A stretch of DNA of 64,000 nucleotides, from positions 15,636,397-15,700,396 of the forward strand of contig NC_062232.1 in assembly GCF_902686445.1 (NCBI RefSeq), read 5' to 3'. A program made the translations under genes and the position numbers. Source of the DNA: Sciurus carolinensis (lineage: Eukaryota > Chordata > Mammalia > Rodentia > Sciuridae). How positions within the stretch are numbered: the stretch's first letter is position 1; each line of letters starts with the position of its first letter. Shown here in pieces: positions 13,251-24,917 of this stretch. The notes beneath the pieces were generated by a model, which saw only the letters and a program-made list of their open reading frames with translations, did no database searches and was not told the origin of the DNA.

Positions 13251-14080
13251 CCTAATACTATCTTTTATACCCAGCAATTAAAGTTTAAGTACTAAATAAA
13301 GCATTATTAGGAGATCTGGGTTGGCTTTTCTTATATGTGAACACAAATGAAGCTCACGAGTGTTTGGAAAATAGCCAAAAAACTTGAAACTTAACCACAA
13401 GCTACTTCCGGGGTTTTCCTCCGTGTTTTTGCTGTTTGTCAAGGTACCAAAATAGAACACCAGGAAATAATTTCCAAAGAAGGCAGGAGGAAATGGAAGC
13501 CCCAGGAACTGAACTAAAGTCCTTCATGGTTCACTTGACCCTTCCACATCTAATATCAAACATAAGAGCCATCTGCTAGGAATTTGTGTGTCTGAATATC
13601 GAATAAGATTCTCACAAGTATTGTGCTGAATGTTCTACAGAAAATAAAAGCAAAAAAATACATATTTGCTGAAGGACAAATAGCTTTAAACCTTCCCATG
13701 TTTCTTATGAACTGCTGCTCACTGCTCAGAGCTCCAAAGCATTACCAAGGGCTGGATTAGGAAAGAGATGCACTTTAACTGACAATCCTGTATTGAACAA
13801 GATGCTTCAACTTCCCCTCTTGCATTTTCAGAGCCTAGAAAATACCTGATTCAAATGATACATGCAATGATTGCTTGTCAAATACCTAGACACTACACAA
13901 GATATTCTGGCTTAGAGATGTTCTTCCCCACTCCCCATTCCCAGATGTGGTTTCTCCTCTGTAAATTCCTCATCTGAATTTGACCAAGTTCTTGAGGAGC
14001 TGCCCTAAACTGCTGCAGGTATCTGATGTAAAACATCTTTAACCAACATAAGACTGGAAGGCTAAATGAGAAGTTATGCT
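13250..14080. other. Intergenic, unique
   Basis: No young repeats and no coding evidence. It continues the repeat-poor block that begins at 12540. Confidence 0.4.
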
Positions 14081-14082
14081 CT

Positions 14083-14320
14083 CTGGACATGGTGGTACGT
14101 GACTGTGACTGTAGCCCCCACTTCTTGGGAGACTGAAGCTGGAGAATCACTTGAGACCAGGAGTTCAGGACTGGCCTGAGCAACATAGTGAGACCCTATG
14201 TCAGGAAAGAAAAAAAAAAAGAGAGAGAAACTGAGGGATGTAGCTCAGTGGTAGAGTGCTTGCCTAGCATGTGTGAAGCTCTGGGTTTAATCCCCAATGT
14301 TGCAAAAGGAAAAGAAAGGA
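14083..14320 (+). mobile_element. B1-ID composite SINE
   Basis: B1 part GGACATGGTGGTACGTGACT to GACCCTATGTCAGG, an A-rich linker, then ID part GGGATGTAGCTCAGTGGTAG and TTTAATCCCCAATGTTGC. Confidence 0.75.
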
Positions 14321-14390
14321 AAGGGAAGGACATTATGCTTTCATAACTTTATGTGCTTATTTTCCATTTGACTAATTGAAGAGATTTGGA

Positions 14391-14476
14391 GAGCTGGGGA
14401 TATAGTTCAGTTGGTAGAGTGCTTACCTCATAAGCACAAGACCCTGGGTTCAATCCCCAGCACCACAAAAAAAAGG
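14391..14476 (+). mobile_element. ID-type SINE
   Basis: GAGCTGGGGATATAGTTCAG, GCATAAGCACAAG-type stem region, CCTGGGTTCAATCCCCAGCA and an A tail. AGATTTGGA flanks both ends as a short target duplication. Confidence 0.85.
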
Positions 14477-14573
14477 AGATTTGGAATTTTGAACAAAGGA
14501 GTTCCAAAAAAAAATTTGTTTTACACAGTATGAACTTAGAGCCTTAAAATCAACTTCAAATTGGACAAGTAGT

Positions 14574-14622
14574 GACTGGGAATGCAGCTCAGCAGTTCAA
14601 TCCCTAGCACCACAAGGGAAAA
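14574..14622 (+). mobile_element. Internally deleted ID-type SINE
   Basis: GACTGGGAATGCAGCTCAGC runs straight into AGTTCAATCCCTAGCACCAC; the middle of the element is missing. Confidence 0.55.
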
Positions 14623-16250
14623 AATGGACAAGTAGTAGTAAGTAGGCCTCCACCATTTGGTGTAAGAATCACCACATAGAACATACAAAACAATAAAATG
14701 CTACCATCCTGAAGAGAGCTATTATCATGACCACAAATTAAGTAGTTACAATAAATTCTAAAGTGCCACAATGAAGCAAGAATTCATTGTTTCTGCTGTT
14801 CCATTACTAAACTGATATTAAATGGTGATAGTGCTCTACTATTTTGCCAACCCCAAAGCCAGTATCTGAATGAGCCCAAGATGTTTTTCCATTGATTTCA
14901 GCAGGGACACCTATATAGAGAAGGACACAGAATTTTGGTCCAGGAAATAAATAAATGCTACAGTAATACAGTCTATCCAAAGACAGTATTCAGACTTTCT
15001 TTCACAAAACTCAAAAGTTTAGTATGTTAACCATTTTATCATGTCTTCAATTATCTCTCTATCTCTGCAGATTTTCAAAGAGCCAAAACTATAGCCCTAC
15101 CCAACTAGAAGCAATATTCCCTTTAGTCAAGGGCAGAGCTAGAGTGAAGATGAATTTATCTTCTCTCCCAAGCAGCTGTTCTTTTTGCTGCTCCACCCCA
15201 GCCCACTGAGTGGGAGGCTGTGCTTCTGGACCCAGCATAAAACATAATACAATGTGAGACAGGAAACGCAGTCTCAAAGCAGGAACATAACTTCCATTAG
15301 CATTTCCTTCACTCAAACTGATAGTGCACACTCCCAAAGAAATAAATTTACACTCTGATTCTCTTTCTCTCTTTTCTCTGCACATTGTGGAAAAGAAATA
15401 AAGATCTCTTTGTCAATTCAGATGTGCTGCTTTTCATGTGCTGTGCTGCAGATCAGAGAGCACTTCAGATTATGCAGAGAACAAAGGCCAGCTTGCCTAC
15501 TTACCTGATTACTGAGAACTGTCCATCTGTAGCAGTGTCTTCTAATAGTACATCAGCGGCCACTGTGATTCAATCACATTCCAGCAAGACTTCTAGCAAA
15601 CGTATGAAACCCACCTCAAACTTGAGAAGATAAAAAACACAAAACAAAAACATATGTAAATTATCATCCTGTTAATCTCACCTACCATTCCCCAAATCAT
15701 TCCCGGCCTAAAGGGGCTAGATAGAGCTTGTAGCCAGGCTCCAAATGAGTCATTTGAAACATTCAAATTCTGTGCATACCATTGAATCTCATCTACTTGC
15801 ATGAGAATATAAATGCATTGTACATTAGTTTGCCTGAGATATGACGCTAGTGAACCTACCATATTTTGCGTACTAATTCCACTAGTTAATATTTTCATTT
15901 ATTTTCGGGGAAGATGTCCAGTATTCTTTTCACCTATAATAGTCTTCTTCTCTAAGAGTTTAAACCCACATTACCTGATTAAGGCTAAGAAGACTAGACC
16001 AAAGCAATTCCTTCTGATGAATTTCTAAATGCCCTTTAGAAGCAAGGAAGGGAACTGGAAATTGTAAGTTTTGTACTCAGTGTTTTCTGTTATTTCACTC
16101 AGCCCAGGATTCCTATTTGCAGAACTGAGATGTCATTACAGCATATACAAAAGAATGAATTTTATGGGAAATGTCATTTTGTATATGCAGATCTTATGTT
16201 ACCACACCATATGACAATGAGATTATATAGCCAGTGACATTTTATCTCTG
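14622..16250. other. Intergenic, unique
   Basis: No gene or recognised repeat. Several open frames of 60-100 codons overlap on both strands and look random. Confidence 0.4.
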
Positions 16251-16561
16251 CCTGGGGTGATCATGTATCCCAGTTTACCTAGCTGAGTCCTGGGTTTTGC
16301 CTGTTGTCCTGGAGTAACTAATAAAGCACTACTTTTTACTGGAAAGTGTTCTGGTTTGGATAATAAACTATATAGTTTATTAAAGTGAATTCACTTCATT
16401 AACATGTAAGCAAGTACTGAGTAACATCATTTATGAATTTCTATGTTGAGGGTTCTCAAGTTCTAAAACATTAATTAAACCTCATGTTGCTATACTATTT
16501 TGACACTTCATATGAACTTTTTATATTGATATTTTATGTTGATATTTCATATTGATATTTT

Positions 16562-16756
16562 AAATTTTTGTGGTGCTGGGAAATCTAACCGCATACTAGA
16601 CAAGCACTCTACCACTGAGTTATGCCCCTCATTCATTTTTTGTTTGAGATAAGGTCTCACTATTCTTCCCAGTTTGACCTCAAACTCCTAGGCTCAAGTC
16701 ATCCTCCTACCTCACAAGTAGCTGGGACTATGTGTGTATACAACCATGCCCAACTG
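16562..16756 (-). mobile_element. B1-ID composite SINE
   Basis: Reverse orientation: GTGGTGCTGGGAAATCTAAC, ACTCTACCACTGAGTTATGC, then the B1 complement GATAAGGTCTCACTATTC to GTAGCTGGGACTATG. Confidence 0.75.
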
Positions 16757-16861
16757 ATATTTTAACATTTTAAATTACTTTCAGGTACTTCCATGTTTTT
16801 TATCCATTCAGTGTGAGTGGTATTGCCATTCTCAGTGACAGCTAAAACAAAGATCATTGAT

Positions 16862-17090
16862 TTGGGCCAGGTGTGGTGGCCCACAACCATAATCCCAGTG
16901 ACTCAGGAGGTTGAGGCAAGAGGATTGCAGATTCAAGGCGAGCCTCAGCAATTTGATGAGGTCCTAGGCAACTTAGTGATATTCTGTCTCAAAATAAAAA
17001 AAATAAATAAAAAGGACTAAGGATGTAGTTCAGTGGTTAAGTACCCCTGGGTTCAATTCCTGATACAAAAACAAAGAAAAATAAATTAAA
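16862..17090 (+). mobile_element. B1-dID SINE
   Basis: GCCAGGTGTGGTGGCCCACA, GGAGGTTGAGGCAAGAGG, linker [22 protein letters not shown] part GGATGTAGTTCAGTGGTTAA and GGGTTCAATTCCTGATAC. Confidence 0.8.
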
Positions 17091-17407
17091 AGTATTGATT
17101 TGCCTAAGACCAGACAGTAAGGTTTTCTCATTCCTTGCTCTAAAAGTGTACTTTTTACTAAAACATAACAGAAGCCTATACAAAAGACTTGAGATATTCT
17201 TGACTCTTTTTGATATATCATTCACCTTATTACTTCAGTTTGAATTCAAGTCAATTTCCCTAGTTGAAGGAAGTCTTTGAAACAAATCCTGCAATTTTTT
17301 GTGGGACAATAACCCTTTTATGAGAGATGAATTTACCATCTCTCTGGATCAACCCAAATTAAACCCAAGACCAAAACAAGACTTTTTAAATTATAAAGTT
17401 AACGTTA

Positions 17408-17540
17408 CCCAGGCATGATGGTTCATGACTTATATTCCCAGCTACTGGCCAAGCTGAGGCAGAGGGATCCCTTGAGCCCAAAAATTCAAGACCAGTTTAG
17501 GTAACAAAGTGAGATCCTGTCTCAAAATAAAAATAAATCA
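17408..17540 (+). mobile_element. B1-type SINE monomer
   Basis: CCAGGCATGATGGTTCATGA, GCTGAGGCAGAGGGATCC, GAGATCCTGTCTCAAAATAA; no ID part follows. Confidence 0.75.
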
Positions 17541-18299
17541 GTGGAGCTTGGACAATGGAAGGAACGGATCTCATGAAAATGTTTATAGGACTTTACATGC
17601 AAATATAGGCAAAGTTTTAAAGTCTTGAAGCTCTGTCCTCTAAATTAAAGAGAAATAGATCATAGCATGAACATTTTTCACCATGGACATTTCCTAAAAT
17701 GATACTTACCAGGATCTGATTTACATCAATCTAGAGGCAATGAAACATGAGATACCACAGAACATGGAAGAGAGAATGTCCCCTTGTCTTGGCTTTCAGA
17801 AAAATGTTCTCTCCTGGTTCTACCTGTCTAGCCACTCTTCATCTTACTCTTTTGGACCTTTGGATTTGTTCACTCAACCAGATTCCTCACAGTTTTGTCT
17901 CCTCCTTCCTCACCCCTCAGCAGAGGCCATTAACTGACAGCAGGTGGTTCACTTTTAATACATGTTTTATTCAGCCTTCACCAATTTTTAAAATTGAGCC
18001 AACATTTAAAACCAAGATATATTATGGTAAAATCTAGATTCCTAAATTCACTTGAAAATCCATGCAATTACCACTTGGCAATACACAGCTGAAATAGACA
18101 GTCCCAACCAATGACCCAAAGTATGCATCTGGCCTGCATTCTCATACAAGTTAAGCATCCCTAGTCTGAAAATCCAAAATCTAAAACTTTTTGAATACCA
18201 ACATGACACCACAAGTGGAAAATTCCACATCTGACCTCATGTGACTGCTCACAATTAAAAGGCAGGCACACTAAAATTATTATATAAAATTACCTTCAG

Positions 18300-18490
18300 G
18301 CATCCAGGCATAGTGGTACTCTCCTGTAATCCCAGCAACCTGAGAGACTGATACAGGAGGATTCTAGGTTTAAGGTCAGCCTCAACAACTTAGCAGAGAC
18401 CCTATCTCAATTTAAAAAAAAAAAAGAGCTGGGGATAAAACTCAGTGGAAGAGTACTCCTGGTTATTTAATACTCAATGCCTCAAAGAAG
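18300..18490 (+). mobile_element. B1-dID SINE, diverged
   Basis: CATCCAGGCATAGTGGTACT, ACCCTATCTCAA and A-run, then GAGCTGGGGATAAAACTCAG and a decayed 3' end. Confidence 0.75.
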
Positions 18491-18799
18491 TTACCTTCAG
18501 GATCTGCTTATAAGGTATATGTGAAACATAAATGAGCTTCATGTTTCAACTTGGGTCCTATTCCCAAAATATCTCATACATAAGCAAATATTCCAAAATA
18601 CGAAAAAAATGAAAAATTCCAAACACTTCTGGGATAGGCAGACAGCCTATATATATGACTTGCCTGTGCCCTCTATTTGGGTTTTATACCTCTGGTCTAC
18701 ATACCTACCATAACTTTGTGGACCATTGCTTTGCACATTAACAACCACCACTGGACATTTTCTTGTCAATTTTAGTTTAGTTTAATATTAATTTAATTT

Positions 18800-18925
18800 T
18801 ATTTTTTGAAATGGAGTCTCACTACGTTGCCCAGGCTGGTCTTGAATTTGTGGGTTCAAATGTCCTTCACCTCAGCATCCTGAATGCTGGGACTACAGGC
18901 ATACACCACCATGCCTGCCTTTATT
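18800..18925 (-). mobile_element. B1-type SINE monomer
   Basis: Reverse copy: TGGAGTCTCACTACGTTGCC, CAGGCTGGTCTTGAATTTG, GCTGGGACTACAGGCATACA. Confidence 0.75.
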
Positions 18926-19319
18926 CTTGATTAACATGTAATAATTGTATATGTCAGTGGGGCACATTGTGATATTTCAATACACGTACACAGAGTACAT
19001 TGGCCCAGTCAGAGTAATTAGCTTTTGCCTTTCCTTGTCATTTCTTTATGTTTGAAGGCTCCGTGCTCCTCTTTTCCAGATAGTCCTAAAATATGCAATA
19101 GGTTTTTGTGAACAGGTATTATGAAGTTCAGTCACTTGCTGTGACTTATTCCATCAAACTATGTTATCCAACTTCCCTTTATTCCCCTCCCCAAATCTGG
19201 ACATTTTCTGAAATCTAGTCTCACATATCCATGTGTCCTCTGAGATACAGGCCACATATGTGCATGTCCTTTCATGTCCAGACCACATACCACACATCCT
19301 CTGAGGTTACCCATAATCC

Positions 19320-19760
19320 TATATGTCTGTGTTAATCAGTCGTCCATCACTGTAAAAAAATTCTCAAGATAATCAACTTAAAAAGAATAAAGTTTTATTT
19401 TGATTCACAGTGCCAAAAGTCTCTGTCCATTGTTGGTTGGCCCTGTTGCTTTAGGCCTGTGGTAAGGCAGTATATCATGGTGAGTAACATGTGGTAGAAG
19501 AAAGCAGCTCACCTTATAGCAGCCAGGAAATGAAAAAGAAAGAAAGACACTCGTCTTCAACAAGTCCTTTTGCAGGAATACCCCCATGACTTAAACTCTC
19601 CACTAAGTCCCACCTCTTGAAGGTTTCTATCAACTCCCAATAGTGTTAGGCTAGGGCTGGGGATATATCTCTGTTGGTAGAGTGCTTGCCTGGCAAGTGC
19701 AAGGCCCTGGGTTCAATCCCTAGCACCACCAAAAGGAAAAATTGTGTCCAACATTCAGGG
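19320..19760 (-). mobile_element. MaLR-like LTR, interrupted by an ID SINE
   Basis: GTTAATCAGTCGTCCATCAC, AGAATAAAGTTTTATTTTGA, GGTAAGGCAGTATATCATGG and CTCCCAATAGTGTTAGG resemble reverse-oriented mammalian MaLR LTRs. The ID element at 19653-19735 interrupts it. Family assigned by recollection of consensus wording. Confidence 0.5.
19653..19735 (+). mobile_element. ID-type SINE inside the LTR-like element
   Basis: GGGCTGGGGATATATCTCTG, TTGGTAGAGTGCTTGCC, GGCCCTGGGTTCAATCCCTA, GCACCACC and a short A-rich tail. Confidence 0.85.
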
Positions 19761-20029
19761 CTATATATTCAGTTGCCAACCAACATCTCTAAGTAAAAGA
19801 TAAAAACAAGGGAATCTTGTTCTGCTTCTCCAAAACTGCTTTTTCCCAAATTTGACCATCAGTGTGGTTCATCTCAGAAAACAACAATTTTAAGCTAAAC
19901 AGTTGCAAATAATATCAGAACTTTTGACATCCTTCACCCTCTACATCTTATCATCTCCAGGTTCTGTTGATTGACCTCCAAAACATCCTTTCAATGCGTT
20001 CATCTTCAGTTATCCATGGTGGACCATAA

Positions 20030-20380
20030 CACCATCATTTCCATCCTAGACTATACAGTAGCTTCCCAATTGTTCTTCCCATACACACACTACACCCTTC
20101 CAGTACATTTCCTGGCCTAAAATTCGCCAATAGTCATCCTTAAGGAGAGTCTCTAAGGCCTTTATGATCAGATCCTATAAAGTATTCTTCCACCATCTTC
20201 CCTAGACCTTCTCCTTTACAGCCTCACTGACTTTCTCTCAACTCTGTGAAGATGCAGCACCCTTTCCTGACATAAGGCCCTCAAACAAACTCTCTCTACC
20301 TAATATTTTTCCACCTCTCCCTGTGTAACCAGGTTAGTCCTTTCCAAACTATCACAGTAGTTTCACAATCACAGTACAAA
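20030..20380 (-). mobile_element. L2 LINE fragment (ancient)
   Basis: Text such as CTAAGGCCTTTATGATCAGA and CAACTCTGTGAAGATGCAGC, with pyrimidine-rich context, resembles reverse-oriented L2 sequence. Very diverged. Confidence 0.35.
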
Positions 20381-20579
20381 GTATGTGCTTGTAGCACATT
20401 CTGAAGGAATTCATGAGATCACACACAGCTAGAAATGAACATTTTTGAATTCTGCTCCAGTTCCTAAGCCTGGCTTCCCTTGACAGCTAAAGAGAGCAAT
20501 TTCTCAGCTGACCCACAACTCATTTTCAGCACTGTGTTCCAACTTTCAGCACTGTACTGTTAGGAGATATGGCCCATAA

Positions 20580-20770
20580 CAGTGGTTCTCAAAGTATGGT
20601 GCCTGAACAGAGTCAGTATCACCTGAAAAAAGTTAGAAATATAAATCATCAGCCCCACTGGCCTACCAAATTAGAAACTCTGGGGGTAGGGCCCACCATC
20701 TGGTACTTTACAAGCTCTCAAGGTGATTCTGATGCACACTCAAGTGTTAGAATTTGTGGTCTAGAAAATA
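20580..20770 (+). mobile_element. MER5A-like hAT DNA transposon remnant
   Basis: Begins with the terminal CAGTGGTTCTCAAAGTATGG, continues TTAGAAACTCTGGGGGTAGG and AGGTGATTCTGATGCACACT, the known MER5A arrangement. The far terminus is decayed. Confidence 0.75.
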
Positions 20771-20784
20771 TGGTAGATAACTCC

Positions 20785-21005
20785 TGTTCATCCCTCAGAT
20801 CTCACTTCCTCAAAGAAGTCTTCCATGATCCCCATAATAGGTCATCCCCTGCTGCTGTTTATTTTCATAGCACAAAGTACATATTCTTCATAAAACACCC
20901 CAAGTACTACCAATAAATATTTGTGAAGTCATCTGTTTCATGTCTCCACAGCACACTGTAATTTCTATGAAGCCAAAGACCAATTTTGTCTTATTTACTT
21001 TGATT
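20785..21005 (-). mobile_element. L2 LINE 3' fragment
   Basis: CAGATCTCACTTCCTCAAAG, TAGCACAAAGTACATATTC and ATGAAGCCAAAGACCAATTT match the reverse complement of the L2 3' end. Diverged. Confidence 0.5.
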
Positions 21006-21337
21006 CACAGTGCATGAAGAAATGAAGGGTTGGAGGACAGACTTTAACAAGAATAAGAAAACAGTCTTTCCTTTTGACAAGCTCTCGAGGTTTTTAAAAT
21101 ATCTAGCTGGACATGCTCTCTGTCTGACAGTTGGCAGCCTAGGTCCAAGATCTTATTTTAAGTTATGGGCACAGGAGGTATAGCTCAAGGGAAAGACTCA
21201 CCAAAGCTGAAGTTCAGTAGTGTGATATTGATCATCCAAACTTCACATCCAACAACTAGGACCCTTGGACTTAAAATGGGTTCCAGAGAACTCAGCTGGT
21301 CCTAAATGCCAAGTTGTTTAATTAACAATACTGTTTG

Positions 21338-21472
21338 TTGGGCTGGGGTTATGGCTCAGTGGTGGAGCACTTGCCTAGCATGTGTTGAGGCACTGGGTTC
21401 GATTCTCAGCACCAAATATAAAATAAAGGTACATTGATGACTAAAAACAACTTTTAAAAAAATAAATACTAG
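21338..21472 (+). mobile_element. ID-type SINE with squirrel-type tail
   Basis: GGGCTGGGGTTATGGCTCAG, GGTTCGATTCTCAGCACC, then AAATAAAGGTACATTGATGA tail and A run. Confidence 0.8.
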
Positions 21473-21481
21473 CTATTTATT

Positions 21482-21930
21482 TTAGTCAGCTTTTTCACTG
21501 CTGCAACCAAAAGAACTATTAAAGGAGGAAAAGTTTATTTGGGGGCTCACAGTTTCAGTGGTCTTAGTCATAGACAGCCAGTTCCATTACTACCAAGGTG
21601 AGGAAGAATATCATGGCAGAAGTGTGTGATGGAGGAAAACAGCTTGGAACATGGTACCAGGAAGGAGATAATGAGGAGGAGGGGGAGGGGGAGGGGGGAC
21701 TCCCCTCACCACAGACAAAACATATACCCCTAAGGCATGCCTCCAATGATGCCCCTCCTTCAGCCACACCCAACCTGCCTACAGTACTACCCAGTGAATT
21801 CCTATCAGAGGATTAATGCACTGATTAGTTTAAGGTTCTCATAACCCAATCATTTTACTTCTAAGCTTCCTTGCCTTGTCTCACACATGAGCTTTTGGGG
21901 AACACCTCACATCTAAACCATAACACTGTA
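21482..21930 (-). mobile_element. MaLR-like LTR
   Basis: TTAGTCAGCTTTTTCACTGC, GGAGGAAAAGTTTATTTGGG, AGAATATCATGGCAGAAG, TCAGCCACACCCAACCTGCC and ATGAGCTTTTGGGGAACACC follow the layout of reverse-oriented rodent MaLR LTRs. A G-rich microsatellite lies at 21672-21697. Confidence 0.55.
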
Positions 21931-23117
21931 ATAGGAGATTACTCATGAAATTTCGGTAGCTTAATTAAATAAAAGTTCATCTCTCACTTATGCTGTTTGT
22001 ACAATAAAGAAACTATGTTTTGGCCAGTAGAGGGGTTTGGTCCTATTCTACACAATCATTCAAAGGACCAGGTTTCTTGCATCTTGTGGTTCTGCCCTTC
22101 TCTATGTCTATGAAGTCCTCTCCACTTAACTACGGATGAAAAAAGAGAGAAGAAGGCACATGGGAGATTCATAATGAGCCAGACGTGGGTGTGGCTTACA
22201 TCACATCCATTCAAATTTGGCTGGCCAGAGCTTAGTCATATCACCACACTTGGCTCCCAGGGAAGCTCCAAGGAAGAAGAGAAGAAAAAAGTAATGAAAC
22301 TTAGTAGACCTGCTACATTCCTCCCCTCTAGCCATCAAATACCCATTTCATTTTTCATCTTAGAAAGGGATCATATTCACCCTCTCCTCAAAAAATGAGG
22401 TATCATCTCATCAATGTATCAAGATAAAAGATCATGATCTCGCAGAATGTTCTGTCCTCCCCATTTGGTTCAGATTTGGTTCTTCTTGGTCTGAAGATCT
22501 ATGAATTAATAAGAAAATTGCCAGCACCCCAAACCCATTTGGTCACCAGTCTACTTGCTCACTAGAAGTCTTCATGTCATTTTAGCCCCAGTCTGCTCCA
22601 TGCTGGGGAACAGAAGACCAAGCAGCCATCAGCCTTATTCAGGCCTTATGCAGTAGGAAGCAAAATGTTCTTCTAGACCCAGGCCACAAATATACTATGG
22701 ACATGAGAACCCTTTGGGTTGCCATTCTTCTCTTTCACGGGTGATGGGAGGAGTCACAAACATACCCATTCAGTAGGTTCTCTGGGTCATTTCAGCCCCA
22801 AATTGCGTCAGTGCTGGAAAACCAAGAGCCAACCAGTCTTTAGTCTTCAACTCGCTGTGGAAATGAGAGCCTCTTTGGTTGCCTTATAGGCTTTGCACAG
22901 TGGGAAGCCTACTGCTCACCCACATGCTGTGGAAGTGAAAGTCCTCTTGGCCACTGTCATTCTAGTATGCTGGTATATCAATTACTCTTCTAGCTATCCA
23001 TTGCATGTCAGTTGGTGAACCCAATCTCAGGCCCTTCCAGAAATCACCAGATTGCCTTAAACCCACCTATCTGAAGATCCTTCAAGGCTTCAGCCTAATA
23101 CAGAAATGAGAACTAAT

Positions 23118-23305
23118 CCAGGCATGGTGGCACATGTCTGTAATCCCAGTGAATCAGGAGGTTGAAACAGGAGAATGACAGGTTGAGGCCAGCCTCAGCA
23201 ACTTAGTGAGACCCTGCCTCAAAATAAAATAAGATGGGTTGATGATGTAGTTCAGTGGTAAAGCACACCTGGATCCAATCCCCAGTACCACAGAGAGAGA
23301 GCGAG
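23118..23305 (+). mobile_element. B1-dID SINE
   Basis: ATCCAGGCATGGTGGCACAT, GGTTGAGGCCAGCCTCAGC, ID part GATGATGTAGTTCAGTGGTA, ATCCAATCCCCAGTACCAC, followed by an AGAGAGCGAGAG-type tail. Confidence 0.8.
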
Positions 23306-23627
23306 AGCAAGAGCAAGAGTGAGAGAGATTGGACAAATGGAATCTAAAAGTCCTTCCACCCTTTGGTCTCCAGATCACAATGGCAGACAGATGTCTTTTG
23401 GTAAGCACACTGGTATCCCAGAGGGCCTTCCACTCACCAGTTTCAATTCCTTCTAGGGTTTCACAAGTCACTGGGGCTCTCTATCTCCCTGCATGCTAGG
23501 AAACAGTGGGAAATTCTTGAATTTTCCCTGCCCATAGCTATTCAACTGAGAGCCATTTTGGCCACCATACCTTTCTCCCATGCTATAGAGCTGAGGGCTC
23601 TTTGTGACTTCTCACCAAATACATTTT

Positions 23628-23987
23628 TTTAAATTTATTTTTATTGTAAACAAATGGGATACATGTTGTTTCTGTTTGTACATGGAGTAACGGCATACCA
23701 TTTTCATAATCATAAATTTACATAGGGTAATGCTGTTTGATTCATTCTGTTATTTTTTCCTCCCTCCCCACCCCTCCCACCCTCTTTTCCCTCTATACAG
23801 TCCCTCCTTCCTCCATTCTTGCTCCCCTCCCACCCCCCATTATGTGTCATCATCTGCTTATCAGTGAAATCATTCGTCTTTTGGATTTTTGAGATTGGCT
23901 TATCTCACTTAGCATGATATTCTCCAATTTCATCCATTTGCCTGCAAATGCCATAATTTTATCATTCTTTATGGCTGAGTAATATTC

Positions 23988-24036
<49 letters not shown>

Positions 24037-24552
24037 AGTTTCTTTATCCATTCATCAATTGAAGGACATCTAGGTTGGTTCCACAGTCTGGCTATTGTGA
24101 ATTGAGCAGCTATGAACATTGATGTGGCTGTATCTCTGTAGTATGCTGATTTTAAGTCCTTTGGGTATAGGCCGAGGAGTGGGATAGCTGGGTCAAATGG
24201 TGGTTCCATTCCAAGTTTTCTAAGGAGTCTCCACACTACTTCCAGAGTGGCTGCACTAATTTGCAGCCCCACCAGCAATGTATGAGTGTACCTTTCTCCC
24301 CACATCCTCTCCAACACCTGTTGTTGCTTCTATTCTTGATAATCGCCATTCTAATTGGGGTGAGATGGAATCTTAGGGTAGTTTTGATTTGCATTTCTCT
24401 TATTACTAAAGATGGTGAACATTTTTTTATATGTTTGTTGATTGCTTGTAGATCTTCTTCTGTGAAGCATCTGTTCATATCCTTAGCCCATTTGTTGATT
24501 GGGTTATTTGTATTCTTGGTGTAGAGTTTTTTGAGTTCTTTATATATTCTTT
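23628..24552 (-). mobile_element. 5'-truncated L1 insertion with 14-bp target-site duplication
   Basis: Minus-strand L1: 3' UTR at the low-coordinate side, then the ORF2 C-terminus (residues such as [14 protein letters not shown] and [20 protein letters not shown] on two frames, so a frameshift lies between). The exact duplication ACCAAATACATTTT occurs at 23614-23627 and 24553-24566. A (TA)n run at 23992-24033 has expanded inside it. Non-functional. Confidence 0.9.
23992..24033. repeat. (TA)n microsatellite inside L1
   Basis: About 20 TA units within the L1 3' region. Confidence 0.95.
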
Positions 24553-24826
24553 ACCAAATACATTTTGAGGAAACGGGACTCTTTGTTACAATCTTACCTG
24601 CATGCTAGTGTCCTGAGGGAACTTCCCATCAGAATCATGACTGTGTCTAGTGTTCTTCTGATCATCTCAACCCCCAGACTGCCTGTAAGCTAGAAAAAAA
24701 TGGCCATTGGTGAGGCAAATGCTGTGGAAATTAGAACCCTTTTGACTACCACATGGGTCTTGTGTGCTGGGGAACTGAGGCCTCTTCTAACCTCAAACTA
24801 CAGGTATACAAAGGGCATAAGATCCC

Positions 24827-24917
24827 AAGCTGGGGAAATAGCTCAGTTGGTAGAGTGCTTCCCTCACATACACAAGGCCCTGGGTTCAATTGCCACCACC
24901 ACAGAAAAAAAGAAAAA
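24827..24917 (+). mobile_element. Young ID SINE with perfect 19-bp target duplication
   Basis: AAGCTGGGGAAATAGCTCAG, TTGGTAGAGTGCTTCCC, CCCTGGGTTCAATTGCCACC, A-rich tail. The exact 19-mer ACAAAGGGCATAAGATCCC is at 24808-24826 and 24918-24936, implying a recent insertion. Confidence 0.92.

Noticed and set aside
24033..24478. Two overlapping frames on the - strand with [17 protein letters not shown] residues
   Set aside because: Frameshifted remnant of L1 ORF2 in a truncated insertion; no functional gene.
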